Positions 41,631 through 50,995 are shown, counted from the stretch's first letter. The stretch is DNA of 64,000 nt from Collinsella aerofaciens (GCA_008680965.1 NAKE01000001.1:2307175-2371174); one strand, 5' to 3'. Translations and numbers: made by a program. The notes: a model not told the origin generated them from the sequence alone.

Positions 41631-43091
41631 ATGTACAAGCGCACCAAGATTGTATGCACCATGGGTCCCGCCTGCGATAGCGACGAGACCATCCGCGAGA
41701 TGATCAAGGCGGGCATGAACGTCGCCCGTTTTAACTTCTCGCACGGATCCTACGACGAGCACCACGGTCGCATCGAGCGCGTCCGTCGTATTTCCAAGGA
41801 GCTCGGTATGCCCGTCGGCATCCTGCTCGACACCAAGGGCCCCGAGGTCCGCACCGGCCTTCTGGTCGACGGCAAGAAGGTTGCCGTCAAGACCGGCGAC
41901 AAGATCGTCGTCACCGCTCAGCCCACGTCCGAGGATTTCCATGGCACCGCTGAGCACATCTCCCTCGACTACCTGGCTCTGCCCTCCGAGGTCGAGAAGG
42001 GCTCCCTCATCCTGATCGATGACGGCCTGGTTGCCCTCGAGGTCGAGTCCGTCGACGGCCAGGACATGACCTGCGTCGTCAAGAACGACGGCCTGATCGG
42101 CGAGCGCAAGGGCGTCAACATGCCCAACGTCAACATCTCGCTGCCCGCCATCACCGAGCGCGATCGTCAGGACATCCTCTTTGGCCTGACCGAGAACATC
42201 GACTACATCGCCGCTTCCTTCATCCGTGACGGCGAGTCCGTCCGCGGCATCCGCGAGCTTTGCCGCGAGAACGGCGGCGAGCACGTGACGATCTTCCCGA
42301 AGATCGAGTGCGCCTTGGGCGTCGAGAACTTCGACGAGATTCTCGAGGCTTCCGACGGCATCATGGTCGCCCGTGGCGACCTGGGTATCGAGATCAAGCC
42401 CGAGCTCGTTCCGCACATCCAGAAGGAGATCATCGCCAAGTGCAACGCGGCCTACAAGCCCGTTATCACCGCTACGCAGATGCTCGACTCCATGCAGCAG
42501 AACCCGCGCCCGACGCGCGCCGAGGTTGCCGACGTTGCTAACGCCATTTATGACGGCACCGACGCCGTCATGCTGTCCGGCGAGTCCGCTGCCGGTAAGT
42601 ACCCGGTCGAGGCCGTCAAGATGCAGGCCAGCATTGCTCTCGAGACCGAGAAGTACCTCCCGGCCCACGCTCCGCTCGAGGTTCCGGCCGATGCTCACGG
42701 CACCCGCGTCGTCAACAACGTTGTGGGTATGTCCGCTGTGAACATGGCCACCACCGTTGGCGCCAAGTGCATCACCGTGCCGACGACCACCGGTCGTACC
42801 GCTCGCCTGATCTCGCACTTCCGTCCCAACATGCCGATCTGCGCGTTCTCCCGCCACGAGTGGGCCGTCCAGCAGATGATCATGTACTGGGGCGTTATCC
42901 CGCACCAGGCCGAGATTACCCAGGGCACCGTCAACGGCACGATCGTCAAGGCGATCGAGACCGCTAAGGAGCTCGGCTACGTCGAGGCCGGCGATCTGAC
43001 CGTCGCTACCGCCGGCGATCCCCGCATGAGTGTTCAGCTCGAGGACAAGGTCTCCTCGACCAACGTCGCTTACGTCGCTCAGGTGCGCTAA
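41631..43091 (+). CDS. pyk: Pyruvate kinase
   Basis: A 486-residue glycolytic enzyme making pyruvate and ATP from PEP. Signatures: TKIVCTMGPACDS at the N-terminus, MNVARFNFSHG, TKGPEVRTG, the active-site KIECALGVENFDEIL, and the metal-binding GIMVARGDLGIEI. The B-domain (residues about 70-165) and a C-terminal regulatory domain (ITVPTTTGRTARLISHFRPN) are both present. TGGAGG is 6 bases before the ATG. It has its own terminator, so it is monocistronic. Confidence 0.96.
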   Translation: MYKRTKIVCTMGPACDSDETIREMIKAGMNVARFNFSHGSYDEHHGRIERVRRISKELGMPVGILLDTKGPEVRTGLLVDGKKVAVKTGDKIVVTAQPTSEDFHGTAEHISLDYLALPSEVEKGSLILIDDGLVALEVESVDGQDMTCVVKNDGLIGERKGVNMPNVNISLPAITERDRQDILFGLTENIDYIAASFIRDGESVRGIRELCRENGGEHVTIFPKIECALGVENFDEILEASDGIMVARGDLGIEIKPELVPHIQKEIIAKCNAAYKPVITATQMLDSMQQNPRPTRAEVADVANAIYDGTDAVMLSGESAAGKYPVEAVKMQASIALETEKYLPAHAPLEVPADAHGTRVVNNVVGMSAVNMATTVGAKCITVPTTTGRTARLISHFRPNMPICAFSRHEWAVQQMIMYWGVIPHQAEITQGTVNGTIVKAIETAKELGYVEAGDLTVATAGDPRMSVQLEDKVSSTNVAYVAQVR

Positions 43092-43119
43092 ATCGCACTT
43101 GCAAGCATGCTTGCATTGC

Positions 43120-43157
43120 AAAGGGCCCGGAAGGCTTCGCCTTCCGGGCCCTTTTTC
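43120..43157 (+). terminator. Terminator after pyk
   Basis: AAGGGCCCGGAAGG, loop CTTCG, CCTTCCGGGCCCTT then TTTCT. Confidence 0.9.
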
Positions 43158-43336
43158 TGTGCCAATGTCGGCGCACGGCAAAACACGCACTCATTTCTTT
43201 ACCAAAAGCGCGAAATCCACCCTTCGAGGCCCAAAAAATAAAGTCCCAAGCGCTAAAAGTGTTCGCCCGGTGGCAAACCCACACCTTAACCGACGCTGAT
43301 AAATCGTTTTAGCAAGAGCCAGATCGACCTAGTTTT

Positions 43337-43460
43337 CGGAAGTATGCGGCAAATTCTGAGACCTTCGAACACACCCCGTTTTTTTACAACAAAATGCCTG
43401 ATAAACTAGCCTCAAAAGCCAGGTCTGCTCACAGGGTTCAGATTTTGCCGCATACTTCCG
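43337..43460. repeat. Long inverted repeat upstream of the DUF559-like gene
   Basis: The left arm (43337-43359, starting CGGAAGTATGCGGCAAA) and the right arm (43438-43460, TTTGCCGCATACTTCCG at its end) are inverted with one mismatch over 23 bases; the spacer is 78 bases. The right arm ends 53 bases before the start codon of the nuclease-like gene. Confidence 0.85.
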
Positions 43461-43513
43461 AATTGACGCTGGCATCGCACGGTCCAAAAGCACATTTCGA
43501 TCTGGAGGACGTC

Positions 43514-44587
43514 ATGGACCTGACGCTCTGCGGTCAATCCGCTTTTTACTATTACCGTATCCCGCCGCAGGTATTAGGCCTTTACCCCGCCATTAGCCTT
43601 GGCAATATAGATCGCAGATGTTGCGGCCTCGGAAGTCATGCAGTTGTAAAAGACCTGCTTCACGCACCGCTTCACAGGCTTGTATTCACTCGGGCACAAT
43701 CGGGGTCGCGAAGCCTCTTTAAATCGCACCTCCTGACCCAAGAGCCGCCTCCTGGGTCGTTTAGGCAGACTGAACATGGATTTGATGTCACTTCACCGGA
43801 ATTCACGCTGCTCAGCCTTGCTACGCAGGTCTCCCGCAACCAGCTACTCATGGCTTGCTACGAGATGTGCAGCTCATTTGCAGTGTTTACGCCCTGCGAA
43901 CGTACGCAACAGCAACTTGATGAGGCAATATCTCTTAAGTTCATTCCGCCCGACTGTGGTTGGAAGCGTATTGTCGACACCAAGGGCAATGACACCAACT
44001 TGTGGAAACGCGCGCCGCTCCTCAGCGCGGCGGATATCGCCGCGTTCGCCAAGCAGGCCGCAGGCCTGCGCGGTGTTAAGCAGCTCCGCTGGGCCGCCGA
44101 ACGCATGGCAGGGCAGACCGCCTCGCCCTTCGAGGTCCAGACGTCCATGCTCGTCTCACTCCCCCGCGACGAAGGCGGTCTGGGTATAGGCATCACCAAT
44201 AACGCACGCATCCCGCTCAGCGAAGCCGCACGTTCGCTGTATGACAAAACCTGCTGTTATGCCGATATCCTCATCGAAAGTGTCACCGACAGCATGGGCG
44301 TCATTCTGGAATGCCAAGGCCGCTCCGCTCATGACAGCGAAGCTGCGAGTCTCTCCGATGCCGAGCGCACTACCGCACTCACAAGCATGGGCTACGACGT
44401 CATCCAAATTACCTATGGCCAGATCAAGGACAAAAGGAGCTTTGGCAACCTTGCCGAACTCATCCATAAAAAGGCCGGGCTTCCCTACACCCCAAAGATC
44501 AAACAGGAGTGCGACGCCGAAGATGCTCTGCGGCAAGAACTGCTTGTCGATTGGGATGACCTATTCGCTGCCAGGCAGGCCAGCTAG
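43514..44587 (+). CDS. DUF559/Vsr-type endonuclease-like protein
   Basis: A 357-residue protein. The ATG at 43514 follows TGGAGGACGTC; a longer frame starting at 43394 runs through the inverted repeat and is not used. The N-terminus (MDLTLCGQSAFYYYRIPPQVL) resembles AbiEi-like DNA-binding starts. The C-terminal about 110 residues fit a PD-(D/E)xK-type nuclease fold (YADILIES..GVILECQGRSAHDSEA..RTTALTSMGYDVIQITYGQI), as in DUF559/Vsr-like proteins: an Asp, then E-x-Q, then a basic helix. Catalytic residues are inferred from spacing only. The last stop codon is shared, in a CTAG, with the convergent gene. Confidence 0.65.
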   Translation: MDLTLCGQSAFYYYRIPPQVLGLYPAISLGNIDRRCCGLGSHAVVKDLLHAPLHRLVFTRAQSGSRSLFKSHLLTQEPPPGSFRQTEHGFDVTSPEFTLLSLATQVSRNQLLMACYEMCSSFAVFTPCERTQQQLDEAISLKFIPPDCGWKRIVDTKGNDTNLWKRAPLLSAADIAAFAKQAAGLRGVKQLRWAAERMAGQTASPFEVQTSMLVSLPRDEGGLGIGITNNARIPLSEAARSLYDKTCCYADILIESVTDSMGVILECQGRSAHDSEAASLSDAERTTALTSMGYDVIQITYGQIKDKRSFGNLAELIHKKAGLPYTPKIKQECDAEDALRQELLVDWDDLFAARQAS

Positions 44588-45432
44588 CAGCTAGCGATCA
44601 GAGGCAGCGCGGGCGCGCTGGGCAATGCGACGCGGGCGGCAAAACCTGCCTCGGTTAACTCGACGACCTCGGTAAACGTTGCGTCAAAGAACGCTTCGGT
44701 CAGCAGGCGGTACGGCGGGTGATCCGGCTCGCCGGGGTTTTCGCGCACAATCTCGTGCATGACGCCAATGGTTTTGAGCACATACTCTTGCGGGATCGAA
44801 TACTGGCCAAACTGGGCCGCCGCGGTATAGAGACGATCGGTCGCACGCGGGATGGAAACGATGCCGAGGGTTTTGCCAAACCAGTCAAAGTCGCCCTGCT
44901 TCTTGATGCGGAACTCCTCACACGGCTTGCCGCCATGCGCCTCGAGGTACTGGTTTACGCGGGTGTTCCACACGGTGTCGGCCACCAGATGCGACCAAAC
45001 ACCCAACGTCAAATCGAGTAACGACTGTGCCACGTTCTCGGGCGCGAGCGAAAGCTCGTCAGCAGCGGGACCAGCGATCGGCTCCGCATCCCTATATCGC
45101 TGCGGATAATGCACCCGATTGAGTCGCTCGCGTTCCTCGACAATCGACGTCGCCGCAGCCGGCGCACCTATCGGCATGCCCTTGAGCAGCGGCGCCACAT
45201 AAGTGTCCCAAAACTCCTGCTCACGCGGCTTGGGGATAGGCTCGGGCTTGGCAAAATGCGTAATACGATACGGGATGGGATCGGCAATGCCGGGAACCAT
45301 ATAGCCCACAAAAATGTCCGGAACCACGCTGCCAAACAAAAAGGCATTGCGGTCGCGCACTTTATCGGCAAGCGTGCCAGCACGCGCCAGCAGTCGTTCC
45401 GTCTGAGCGATATGAATATTCCAACTTGGCAT
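44584..45432 (-). CDS. Zinc-dependent phospholipase C-like protein
   Basis: A 282-residue protein similar to the Zn_dep_PLPC family. Potential metal ligands are in NIHIAQTERLL (N-terminal), FLFGSVVPDIFVGYM and LGVWSHLVADTVWN. The ATG at 45432 has GGGGGTGG just upstream; a start at 45600 would overlap the transporter gene. No signal peptide is visible, unlike secreted PLCs, so it is probably a cytoplasmic hydrolase of unknown substrate. It is about 80 bases downstream of nikO. Confidence 0.7.
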   Translation of the reverse strand: MPSWNIHIAQTERLLARAGTLADKVRDRNAFLFGSVVPDIFVGYMVPGIADPIPYRITHFAKPEPIPKPREQEFWDTYVAPLLKGMPIGAPAAATSIVEERERLNRVHYPQRYRDAEPIAGPAADELSLAPENVAQSLLDLTLGVWSHLVADTVWNTRVNQYLEAHGGKPCEEFRIKKQGDFDWFGKTLGIVSIPRATDRLYTAAAQFGQYSIPQEYVLKTIGVMHEIVRENPGEPDHPPYRLLTEAFFDATFTEVVELTEAGFAARVALPSAPALPLIASC

Positions 45433-45511
45433 AGCCACCCCCGTAAAAACCCGGATAACTATACCATTCACAGCGGGCCACGCACGCAGCCGCACCCCTA
45501 CTATCCGGCAA

Positions 45512-46279
45512 CTATTCCGCGGCGGCGCTCTCGGTTCCATACGATGGCACGGACGCCTCGACCACGTGATGATATCGGTCGATATAGATGGCGCGGGCAC
45601 CCAGGCGTCGTACCAAATCCTGATGGTGTGTGCTCATTAAGATCGTCTTGCCGGCAGCAACATAAGCCAGCAAAAAGCTGACCACGATGTCGCACGAATC
45701 CTCATCGAGTCCGTTGGTAGGCTCGTCGAGCACCAGGATATCGGGGTTCATCGACACGACGGCCGCCAGCGCCACACGCTTTTTTTGCCCGCCCGAAAGC
45801 TGATAGGGCGAGGCATCGACCAGATCGGAAACCTGGAACAGCTCCATGGCATCGCGAACGCGGCACTTGAGCTCGTCTGTCGACAGCCCCATTTGAGCCG
45901 GACCAAACGCGACCTCCTCGCCTACCGTGGCGCAAAACAGCTGGGCATCGGCATTTTGAAACACGAAGCCTACGCGCTGGTGAAAGCGCTGGGAAGCCAC
46001 GGAATCCTTTAGAAATGTTGCATCGATCACGTGCCCGTCAAACAGGTATGCCCCTGCGTCCGCGAGTTCAAGACCGTTAATAAGGCGCATGATCGTCGTC
46101 TTGCCGCAGCCATTCGGGCCAAGCAGGGCAACGAGCTCGCCACGATCGACCTGCAGCGACACACCATCGACAACCGTATGCCCCGCATAGGAAAACACCA
46201 CGTCGCGTAGCTCGATGAGCGGCGCGACCTCGGCGCCCGCACCGTTCGTGCCCGCCGCATTATTCATATCGATCGTCAA
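45512..46279 (-). CDS. nikO: Nickel/cobalt ECF transporter ATP-binding subunit
   Basis: A 255-residue ABC ATPase of the NikO/CbiO type. Walker A LLGPNGCGKTT, Q-loop FVFQNADAQLF (the CbiO signature spacing), signature YQLSGGQKKRVALA, Walker B ILVLDEPTNGLD and switch His STHH. The N-terminal leader (NNAAGTNGAGAEVAP) is longer than usual. The start is a TTG at 46279 with GGAAGGG 7 bases upstream; an ATG at 46267 is the alternative. It is the last gene of the nikMQO group. Nickel is preferred because of the upstream NikR-like operator. Confidence 0.88.
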   Translation of the reverse strand: MTIDMNNAAGTNGAGAEVAPLIELRDVVFSYAGHTVVDGVSLQVDRGELVALLGPNGCGKTTIMRLINGLELADAGAYLFDGHVIDATFLKDSVASQRFHQRVGFVFQNADAQLFCATVGEEVAFGPAQMGLSTDELKCRVRDAMELFQVSDLVDASPYQLSGGQKKRVALAAVVSMNPDILVLDEPTNGLDEDSCDIVVSFLLAYVAAGKTILMSTHHQDLVRRLGARAIYIDRYHHVVEASVPSYGTESAAAE

Positions 46280-46322
46280 AACGTCGCCCTTCCCTATTCA
46301 CATCAACAGCCCGCCGTCCGCA

Positions 46323-47159
46323 CTACAGCACAGCGCACAGCACCGCAAACAGCGCCACGGCGACCGCATAAACCGCATCGCGCCAGCTCAGTCCGCTCCG
46401 TGCGGGCGCCGGATACGCACCGGCAAAGCCGCGGCAAAGCATAGCCTCGTCCATCGCGTGGCTGCATTCCATCGCCTTGATAAAGGTCATGCCCATGATA
46501 CCCGCGATCGATTCGGTACGCGAAAATCCCTCAGGCGTACGGCCAACGCTGCGCAGCATGACCGATTCGCACAGATCGTGCGCTGTGCGTCCCAGCACCT
46601 CGATATGCTTGAGTGCCATATCAAAGGTAAAGATGACCTCGTCGGGCAGATGCAGCATCTTGAGCGCTGCCGACATGCGGCTCCACGTGAGGGTCCACGA
46701 AACGCCCAACACCAGCGACACATTAATGAACGTCTTGAGCGCAATCTTGAGCATGGCGCCCGTAGCGGAAGCGCCCAGCAGCAGGGCAGGCAGCGCCAGA
46801 ACCACTGCGAGTCCCGCGGCGCCGAACGCCGGCACAAAAGTCGCGCGCAACCCGCGTGCTGGGCGCACCGCGACCAGCACCAACGCGATCGCCGCCATCA
46901 ACATCAGGTACAGCGAGCTTTGCGTCAGGCACACGCACAGAACGCAAACGAACATCCCCACCAGGCGCACCGGAGCCGAAACGCAAGAAAGGGCGCGGTC
47001 GACCATCGACCCGCCCTCGTGCGCGCCTCCACCCAGGCGAACCCGCTCAAGCAGGCTCGCCAGGTGCAGGACATTCTTTTGCATCACACGATGCCGAGCC
47101 CCCACGGGCTCATATCGCTCCTCGGCCGCAAGCCAGCTAGGCAGCTCGGCTATTGCCAT
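46323..47159 (-). CDS. nikQ: Nickel/cobalt ECF transporter T component
   Basis: A 278-residue membrane protein of the CbiQ/NikQ family with about five or six helices. The cytoplasmic coupling region RTAHDLCESVMLRSVG and the AMLCRGFAG motif fit the EcfT pattern (two A-x-x-x-R-G boxes). The ATG at 47159 (GGAAAG 8 bases before it) overlaps the end of nikM by 23 bases. Confidence 0.88.
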   Translation of the reverse strand: MAIAELPSWLAAEERYEPVGARHRVMQKNVLHLASLLERVRLGGGAHEGGSMVDRALSCVSAPVRLVGMFVCVLCVCLTQSSLYLMLMAAIALVLVAVRPARGLRATFVPAFGAAGLAVVLALPALLLGASATGAMLKIALKTFINVSLVLGVSWTLTWSRMSAALKMLHLPDEVIFTFDMALKHIEVLGRTAHDLCESVMLRSVGRTPEGFSRTESIAGIMGMTFIKAMECSHAMDEAMLCRGFAGAYPAPARSGLSWRDAVYAVAVALFAVLCAVL

Positions 47160-48219
47160 GAGCACCGCTTTCCTTGACCGTCAGCGAGACCAGGCGGAAT
47201 GCGATGGTAAGCACCGCCACGCCAATCACGCCCGAAAGAATATACATCGCGGCCTGGCCGGCAAAGCCAAGGCCCTGCTCCTCGGAATAAACCTGCAGGT
47301 AGTCGCCCGTGGGCAGCGCATCGGCAAAGGTCGGAGCATCGAGGCCGACCGAAGCCTGCAGACTGTCGTCACCAGCCTCCTGAACGGCGGTCGCGGCGCC
47401 CTCGGCGTCCCACTCACCCCAGGCGTCACCGGTGGCGAGCAAGCCGAGCGGCGTAGCCACGACAAGCACGGCGACCAGAATGAGCGTGGGAATCAGGGAA
47501 GTCTTCTTGGCGGTACCATCGGCGGCAAGCTGGCCATCGACGGCCTCGGGCCCGACGATAATGCTCGGCGCCGTCTTCTTAATGAAACCATAGATGGCGG
47601 CCGTCGCCACGCCCTCGATCACGCCGGCAACCAGCATATGCGGGACCAACATGGCCGGAATAGCCACGGACAGCGGGAAGGGGCAGTACAGCGGAGCGCC
47701 CGAAGCGTTGGTAAAGAGCATCGGCTGAATACCAAACTCGATTGCCGCGCACAGGGCCGCTAGGCACAACCCGACCCAACCGCTCACGATGGCAGAAGCC
47801 GAGGTGCCCCACCTTTTGTCGTGCAGACGGCTGTTGAGCGCACGGAACACGATAGCAGCGGTAAACGGCAACACAAAGGCCATGTTAAAGCAGTTGGCTC
47901 CAAAGGACAGGATACCGCCGTCGCCAAACAGCAGCGCCTGCAGCGCCAGCGCGACCGAAACCGCGATGGCCGCGGCCTCCGGGCCAAGCAGCAGCGCGAT
48001 GAGCGCGCCGCCAACGGCGTGTCCCGTGGTACCGCCGGGCAGCGGCACGTTGAACATCATGAGCAAGAAGGAGAATGCGGCGCAGATGCCCAGGAACGCC
48101 ATATGCTCGCGATCGAGCGTAGCACGCACCTTCTTGATGCAATGGACCCATACGGGCACCATCGCCACCGCCATGACGGCATCGGTCTGCGGGGACAAAT
48201 AATTATCTGGAATGTGCAT
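47137..48219 (-). CDS. nikM: Nickel/cobalt ECF transporter substrate-binding subunit with fused N domain
   Basis: A 360-residue protein. It starts with the conserved metal site MHIPDNYLSP (N-terminal amine, His2 and others), and GGGAGGCG lies before the ATG at 48219. Residues 1-215 form the CbiM/NikM helices (VPLPGGTTGHAVGGALIALLLGPEAA, ALQALLFGDGGI). The C-terminal about 120 residues have a helix, an outside loop and a second helix, matching a fused NikN/CbiN-like domain. A GTGTTAC..GTAACAC operator lies 57 bases upstream. Confidence 0.9.
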   Translation of the reverse strand: MHIPDNYLSPQTDAVMAVAMVPVWVHCIKKVRATLDREHMAFLGICAAFSFLLMMFNVPLPGGTTGHAVGGALIALLLGPEAAAIAVSVALALQALLFGDGGILSFGANCFNMAFVLPFTAAIVFRALNSRLHDKRWGTSASAIVSGWVGLCLAALCAAIEFGIQPMLFTNASGAPLYCPFPLSVAIPAMLVPHMLVAGVIEGVATAAIYGFIKKTAPSIIVGPEAVDGQLAADGTAKKTSLIPTLILVAVLVVATPLGLLATGDAWGEWDAEGAATAVQEAGDDSLQASVGLDAPTFADALPTGDYLQVYSEEQGLGFAGQAAMYILSGVIGVAVLTIAFRLVSLTVKESGAHGNSRAA

Positions 48220-48275
48220 AGCGCCTCCCGGTTGTCGGCGCACGGAATTGCAGCGCCGCTTGAATAACCTTGCCA

Positions 48276-48303
48276 GTGTTACGTATTGTTAGATTCGTAA
48301 CAC
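48276..48303 (-). promoter_or_regulatory. NikR-like operator upstream of nikM
   Basis: A perfect inverted repeat, GTGTTAC-N14-GTAACAC (the arms extend to GTGTTACG/CGTAACAC with N12). It matches the half-site and spacing described for Geobacter-type NikR repressors. It lies 57 bases upstream of the nikM start. Confidence 0.7.
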
Positions 48304-48321
48304 GCCGCCGGGTATCATAGC

Positions 48322-48358
48322 AAAACGGCACACTGCCAACAAAGCAGTGCGCCGTTTT
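48322..48358 (-). terminator. Terminator after pheT (bidirectional)
   Basis: AAAACGGCACACTGC (48322-48336) pairs with GCAGTGCGCCGTTTT (48344-48358); T runs on both strands. Confidence 0.8.
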
Positions 48359-48388
48359 GTAATACATTCGTCACAGACGCAAGCGGTC

Positions 48389-50842
48389 CTAGCCGCGGAC
48401 CTCGCCGTTTACGCCCTTGCACACCTTGGTGACGATCTTCTGGTGCGCCTTCTCGACCTCTTCGCTGGTGAGTGTGTGGTCGTCAGCGCGATACGTGAGC
48501 GCAAAGGCCATGGACTTTTTGCCCTTGCCGATGCGAACCGGATCGCGGTAGACATCGAACAGGCGCACGCCCTCGAGCAGCTTGCCGCCGGCGCTCGTAA
48601 TGCGGCGCTCAAGATCCTCGCAGGTCACGGAGTTGTCAACCACGATAGCCAGGTCGTGCTCAACAGCCGGGTACTGCGAGAACTCGCGGTAGTTCTCCTG
48701 GTTGCGGGCGCCCTTGATCAGCTTGTCCAGGTCGAGCTCAAAGGCAACGACGACCTCATCGATGCCCATCGCCTCGCGCGCCTCGGGGTGGATCTCGCCG
48801 ACCCAGCCCAGCACGGTACCGCCCGAGAGGACCTCGGCGGCACGGCCCGGCTGCAAGAAGGCATAGCCCTCGCCCTCGACGGAACGGAAGCGAACCTTCT
48901 CGATACGCAGCTGGGCAAGCAGCTCCTCGACAATGCCCTTGCCAAAGAAGAAGCGCAGCTTGCGGTACTTCATGTTCCAGGACTGCTCGCTCCACTGGCC
49001 CGAGAGCACACCCGCCACGGACTTGGTCTCCTTGGGCAGGCTGGCGTTCTCGCGACCGTGGAACAGGCTGCCGACCTCGTACAGGTGCACGTTGGGCGTG
49101 CCGTGGGCCTCGTTGTAGGCCACGGATTGCAGCAGGCCCGGCAGCAGCGAGCGACGCATCTCGGTCTGCTCGGCCACCAGCGGGTTCATGAGCACCACGG
49201 GGCAGCCGCGGCCCTCGGTGGACATGCCGATCTTCTCCAGGTCGCCCGGGGCGGCAAAGCCAAAGGTCGTGGTCTCGTTGAGGCCGCAGGCGCGCAGGAT
49301 CTCGCCGACCTTGCGGGTGAGCTTCTGCTCGCGGGTCAGGCCGCCGATGTGGTTCTTGGCAGCCGGGATGGTCGCCGTCACGCGGCCCATGCCCCACAGG
49401 CGCAGGACTTCCTCGATCAGATCGATCTCGCGCGGCAGGTCGGGACGGAAGCTCGGCGGGGTAACCATAAAGTCCTCGCCGTCGCGCTCGACGGTGCAAC
49501 CCAAGCGGGTGAGCGAGCGCTCGATAAAGTCGGGCTCGATGTCGGCGCCGCAGATGGCGTGCACGCGGGCCAGGCGCAGCTTGATGCTGTCGATGGTCTT
49601 AGGAGCGGGGAACACGTCGATGTAGCCGGGAGCGACCTGGCCGCCGGCAATCTCCTCGATGAGCGCGCAGGCCACGTTGGCCACATCCACGCAGCCGGTC
49701 TCGTCGACCTGGCGCTCAAAGCGAATGGAGGCGTCCGAGATCAGCGACAGGTCGCGGCTGGTATGCGAGGTGCGACCGGCGTTGAAGCAGGCGCTCTCGA
49801 CCATCACGTCGACGGTGTCGTCCTCGATCTCGGAATCCATGCCGCCCATGACGCCGGCCAGCGCCACGGGACGCTCGCCGTCGGTGATGAGGCCCATGCC
49901 GGCGTCGAGCGTGCGCTCCTCGCCGTCGAGGGTCGTGAACTTCTCGTCCTGCTGGGCAGCGCGAACCACCACGCGGCGACGGCCCTCGCGCTCGGCAAAG
50001 CTGGACAGGTCAAAGGCGTGCAGCGGCTGACCGGTGAGCATCATCACATAGTTGGTGATGTCGACGATGTTGTTGTGCGGACGCACGCCCAGGGCGTTGA
50101 GGCGCTTGACCATCCAGTCGGGCGACGGGCCGACCTTCACGTTGCGCACGATGCGAGCGACATAGCGGTCGCACAGGCCCTCGTCGGCAATCTCGACCGA
50201 AAGCTCGTCGTCCGTCGTGCGGCCGGTCTCGGCCTGGATGGCGGGCAGCTCAACGTGGAAATCGCGGTCGAAGATGGCACCGGTCTCGCGGGCCATGCCG
50301 ATCATGGACAGGCAGTCGGGGCGGTTGGGCGTGATCTCGCAGTCGAGCACGGTATCGCTCGAGCCCACATACTCGGCAAACGGCATGCCGCAGGGCGTAT
50401 CCTCGGGCAGGATCATGATGCCGGAGTGGTCGCCGCCCAGGCCGAGTTCGCGCGCGGAGCAGTTCATGCCCATGGACACGACGCCGCGGAGCTTGCTCTT
50501 CTTGATCTTGATGTCGCCGGGCAGCTCGGCGCCGATCATGGCCGTGACGATGTGGTCGCCGGCCTCGAAGTTCTGCGCGCCGCAGACGATCTGCAGCGGA
50601 GCGGGGTTGCCGTCAGCGTCGAGGTTCTTGTCGCCCACGTCGACCGAGCACACATACATGTGGTCGCTATCGGGGTGCGGGGTCTTGGTGAGTACCTTGG
50701 CGGTAACCACGTGGTCGAAGGACTCACCCACGGTGTCGATCGCCTCGACCTCGGTGCCGGTACGGATATATTCGTCCGAAAGGGTCTTGGGATCCTCCGG
50801 AATATCGATCATGGTCTTGAGCCAGTCGTAAGAAACGCGCAT
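48389..50842 (-). CDS. pheT: Phenylalanyl-tRNA synthetase beta subunit
   Basis: An 817-residue subunit of the heterotetrameric PheRS. In order: B1 and the EMAP-like tRNA-binding domain (VVTAKVLTKTPHPDSDHMYVCSVDVG), the B3/B4 editing domain (HAFDLSSFAEREGRR), the B5 domain, the catalytic-like core (LRSLLPGLLQ-type stretch RRSLLPGLLQSVAYN), and the C-terminal ferredoxin-fold anticodon-binding domain (YPAVEHDLAIVVDNSVTCEDLE). Full length compared with the family (about 800). It is about 160 bases downstream of pheS, with an inverted-repeat element in the gap. Confidence 0.96.
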   Translation of the reverse strand: MRVSYDWLKTMIDIPEDPKTLSDEYIRTGTEVEAIDTVGESFDHVVTAKVLTKTPHPDSDHMYVCSVDVGDKNLDADGNPAPLQIVCGAQNFEAGDHIVTAMIGAELPGDIKIKKSKLRGVVSMGMNCSARELGLGGDHSGIMILPEDTPCGMPFAEYVGSSDTVLDCEITPNRPDCLSMIGMARETGAIFDRDFHVELPAIQAETGRTTDDELSVEIADEGLCDRYVARIVRNVKVGPSPDWMVKRLNALGVRPHNNIVDITNYVMMLTGQPLHAFDLSSFAEREGRRRVVVRAAQQDEKFTTLDGEERTLDAGMGLITDGERPVALAGVMGGMDSEIEDDTVDVMVESACFNAGRTSHTSRDLSLISDASIRFERQVDETGCVDVANVACALIEEIAGGQVAPGYIDVFPAPKTIDSIKLRLARVHAICGADIEPDFIERSLTRLGCTVERDGEDFMVTPPSFRPDLPREIDLIEEVLRLWGMGRVTATIPAAKNHIGGLTREQKLTRKVGEILRACGLNETTTFGFAAPGDLEKIGMSTEGRGCPVVLMNPLVAEQTEMRRSLLPGLLQSVAYNEAHGTPNVHLYEVGSLFHGRENASLPKETKSVAGVLSGQWSEQSWNMKYRKLRFFFGKGIVEELLAQLRIEKVRFRSVEGEGYAFLQPGRAAEVLSGGTVLGWVGEIHPEAREAMGIDEVVVAFELDLDKLIKGARNQENYREFSQYPAVEHDLAIVVDNSVTCEDLERRITSAGGKLLEGVRLFDVYRDPVRIGKGKKSMAFALTYRADDHTLTSEEVEKAHQKIVTKVCKGVNGEVRG

Positions 50843-50900
50843 CTAACTGGTCTCCTTTCATAAATGCGGCTTTGAGCCAAAAAACTGCAACGGAGACGGG

Positions 50901-50995
50901 TTTTCCAAGTGCCGCAGATTGCCTTGAAAGAGGAGGGCCGCGTACTTAGGTACGCAACCGATGATTGAAAGGCAAGGTGCGGTGCTTGGGAAAGC
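50901..50995. repeat. Imperfect inverted-repeat element between pheS and pheT
   Basis: TTTTCCAAGTGCCGCAGATTGCCTT (50901-50925) and AAGGCAAGGTGCGGTGCTTGGGAAA (50969-50993) are reverse complements with a few mismatches, enclosing GTACTTAGGTAC. No genes or T run; it is an intergenic palindromic element. Confidence 0.7.

Noticed and set aside
41592..43190. A 532-codon minus-strand frame
   Set aside because: Antisense mirror of pyruvate kinase.
48347..50863. An 838-codon plus-strand frame
   Set aside because: Antisense mirror of pheT.
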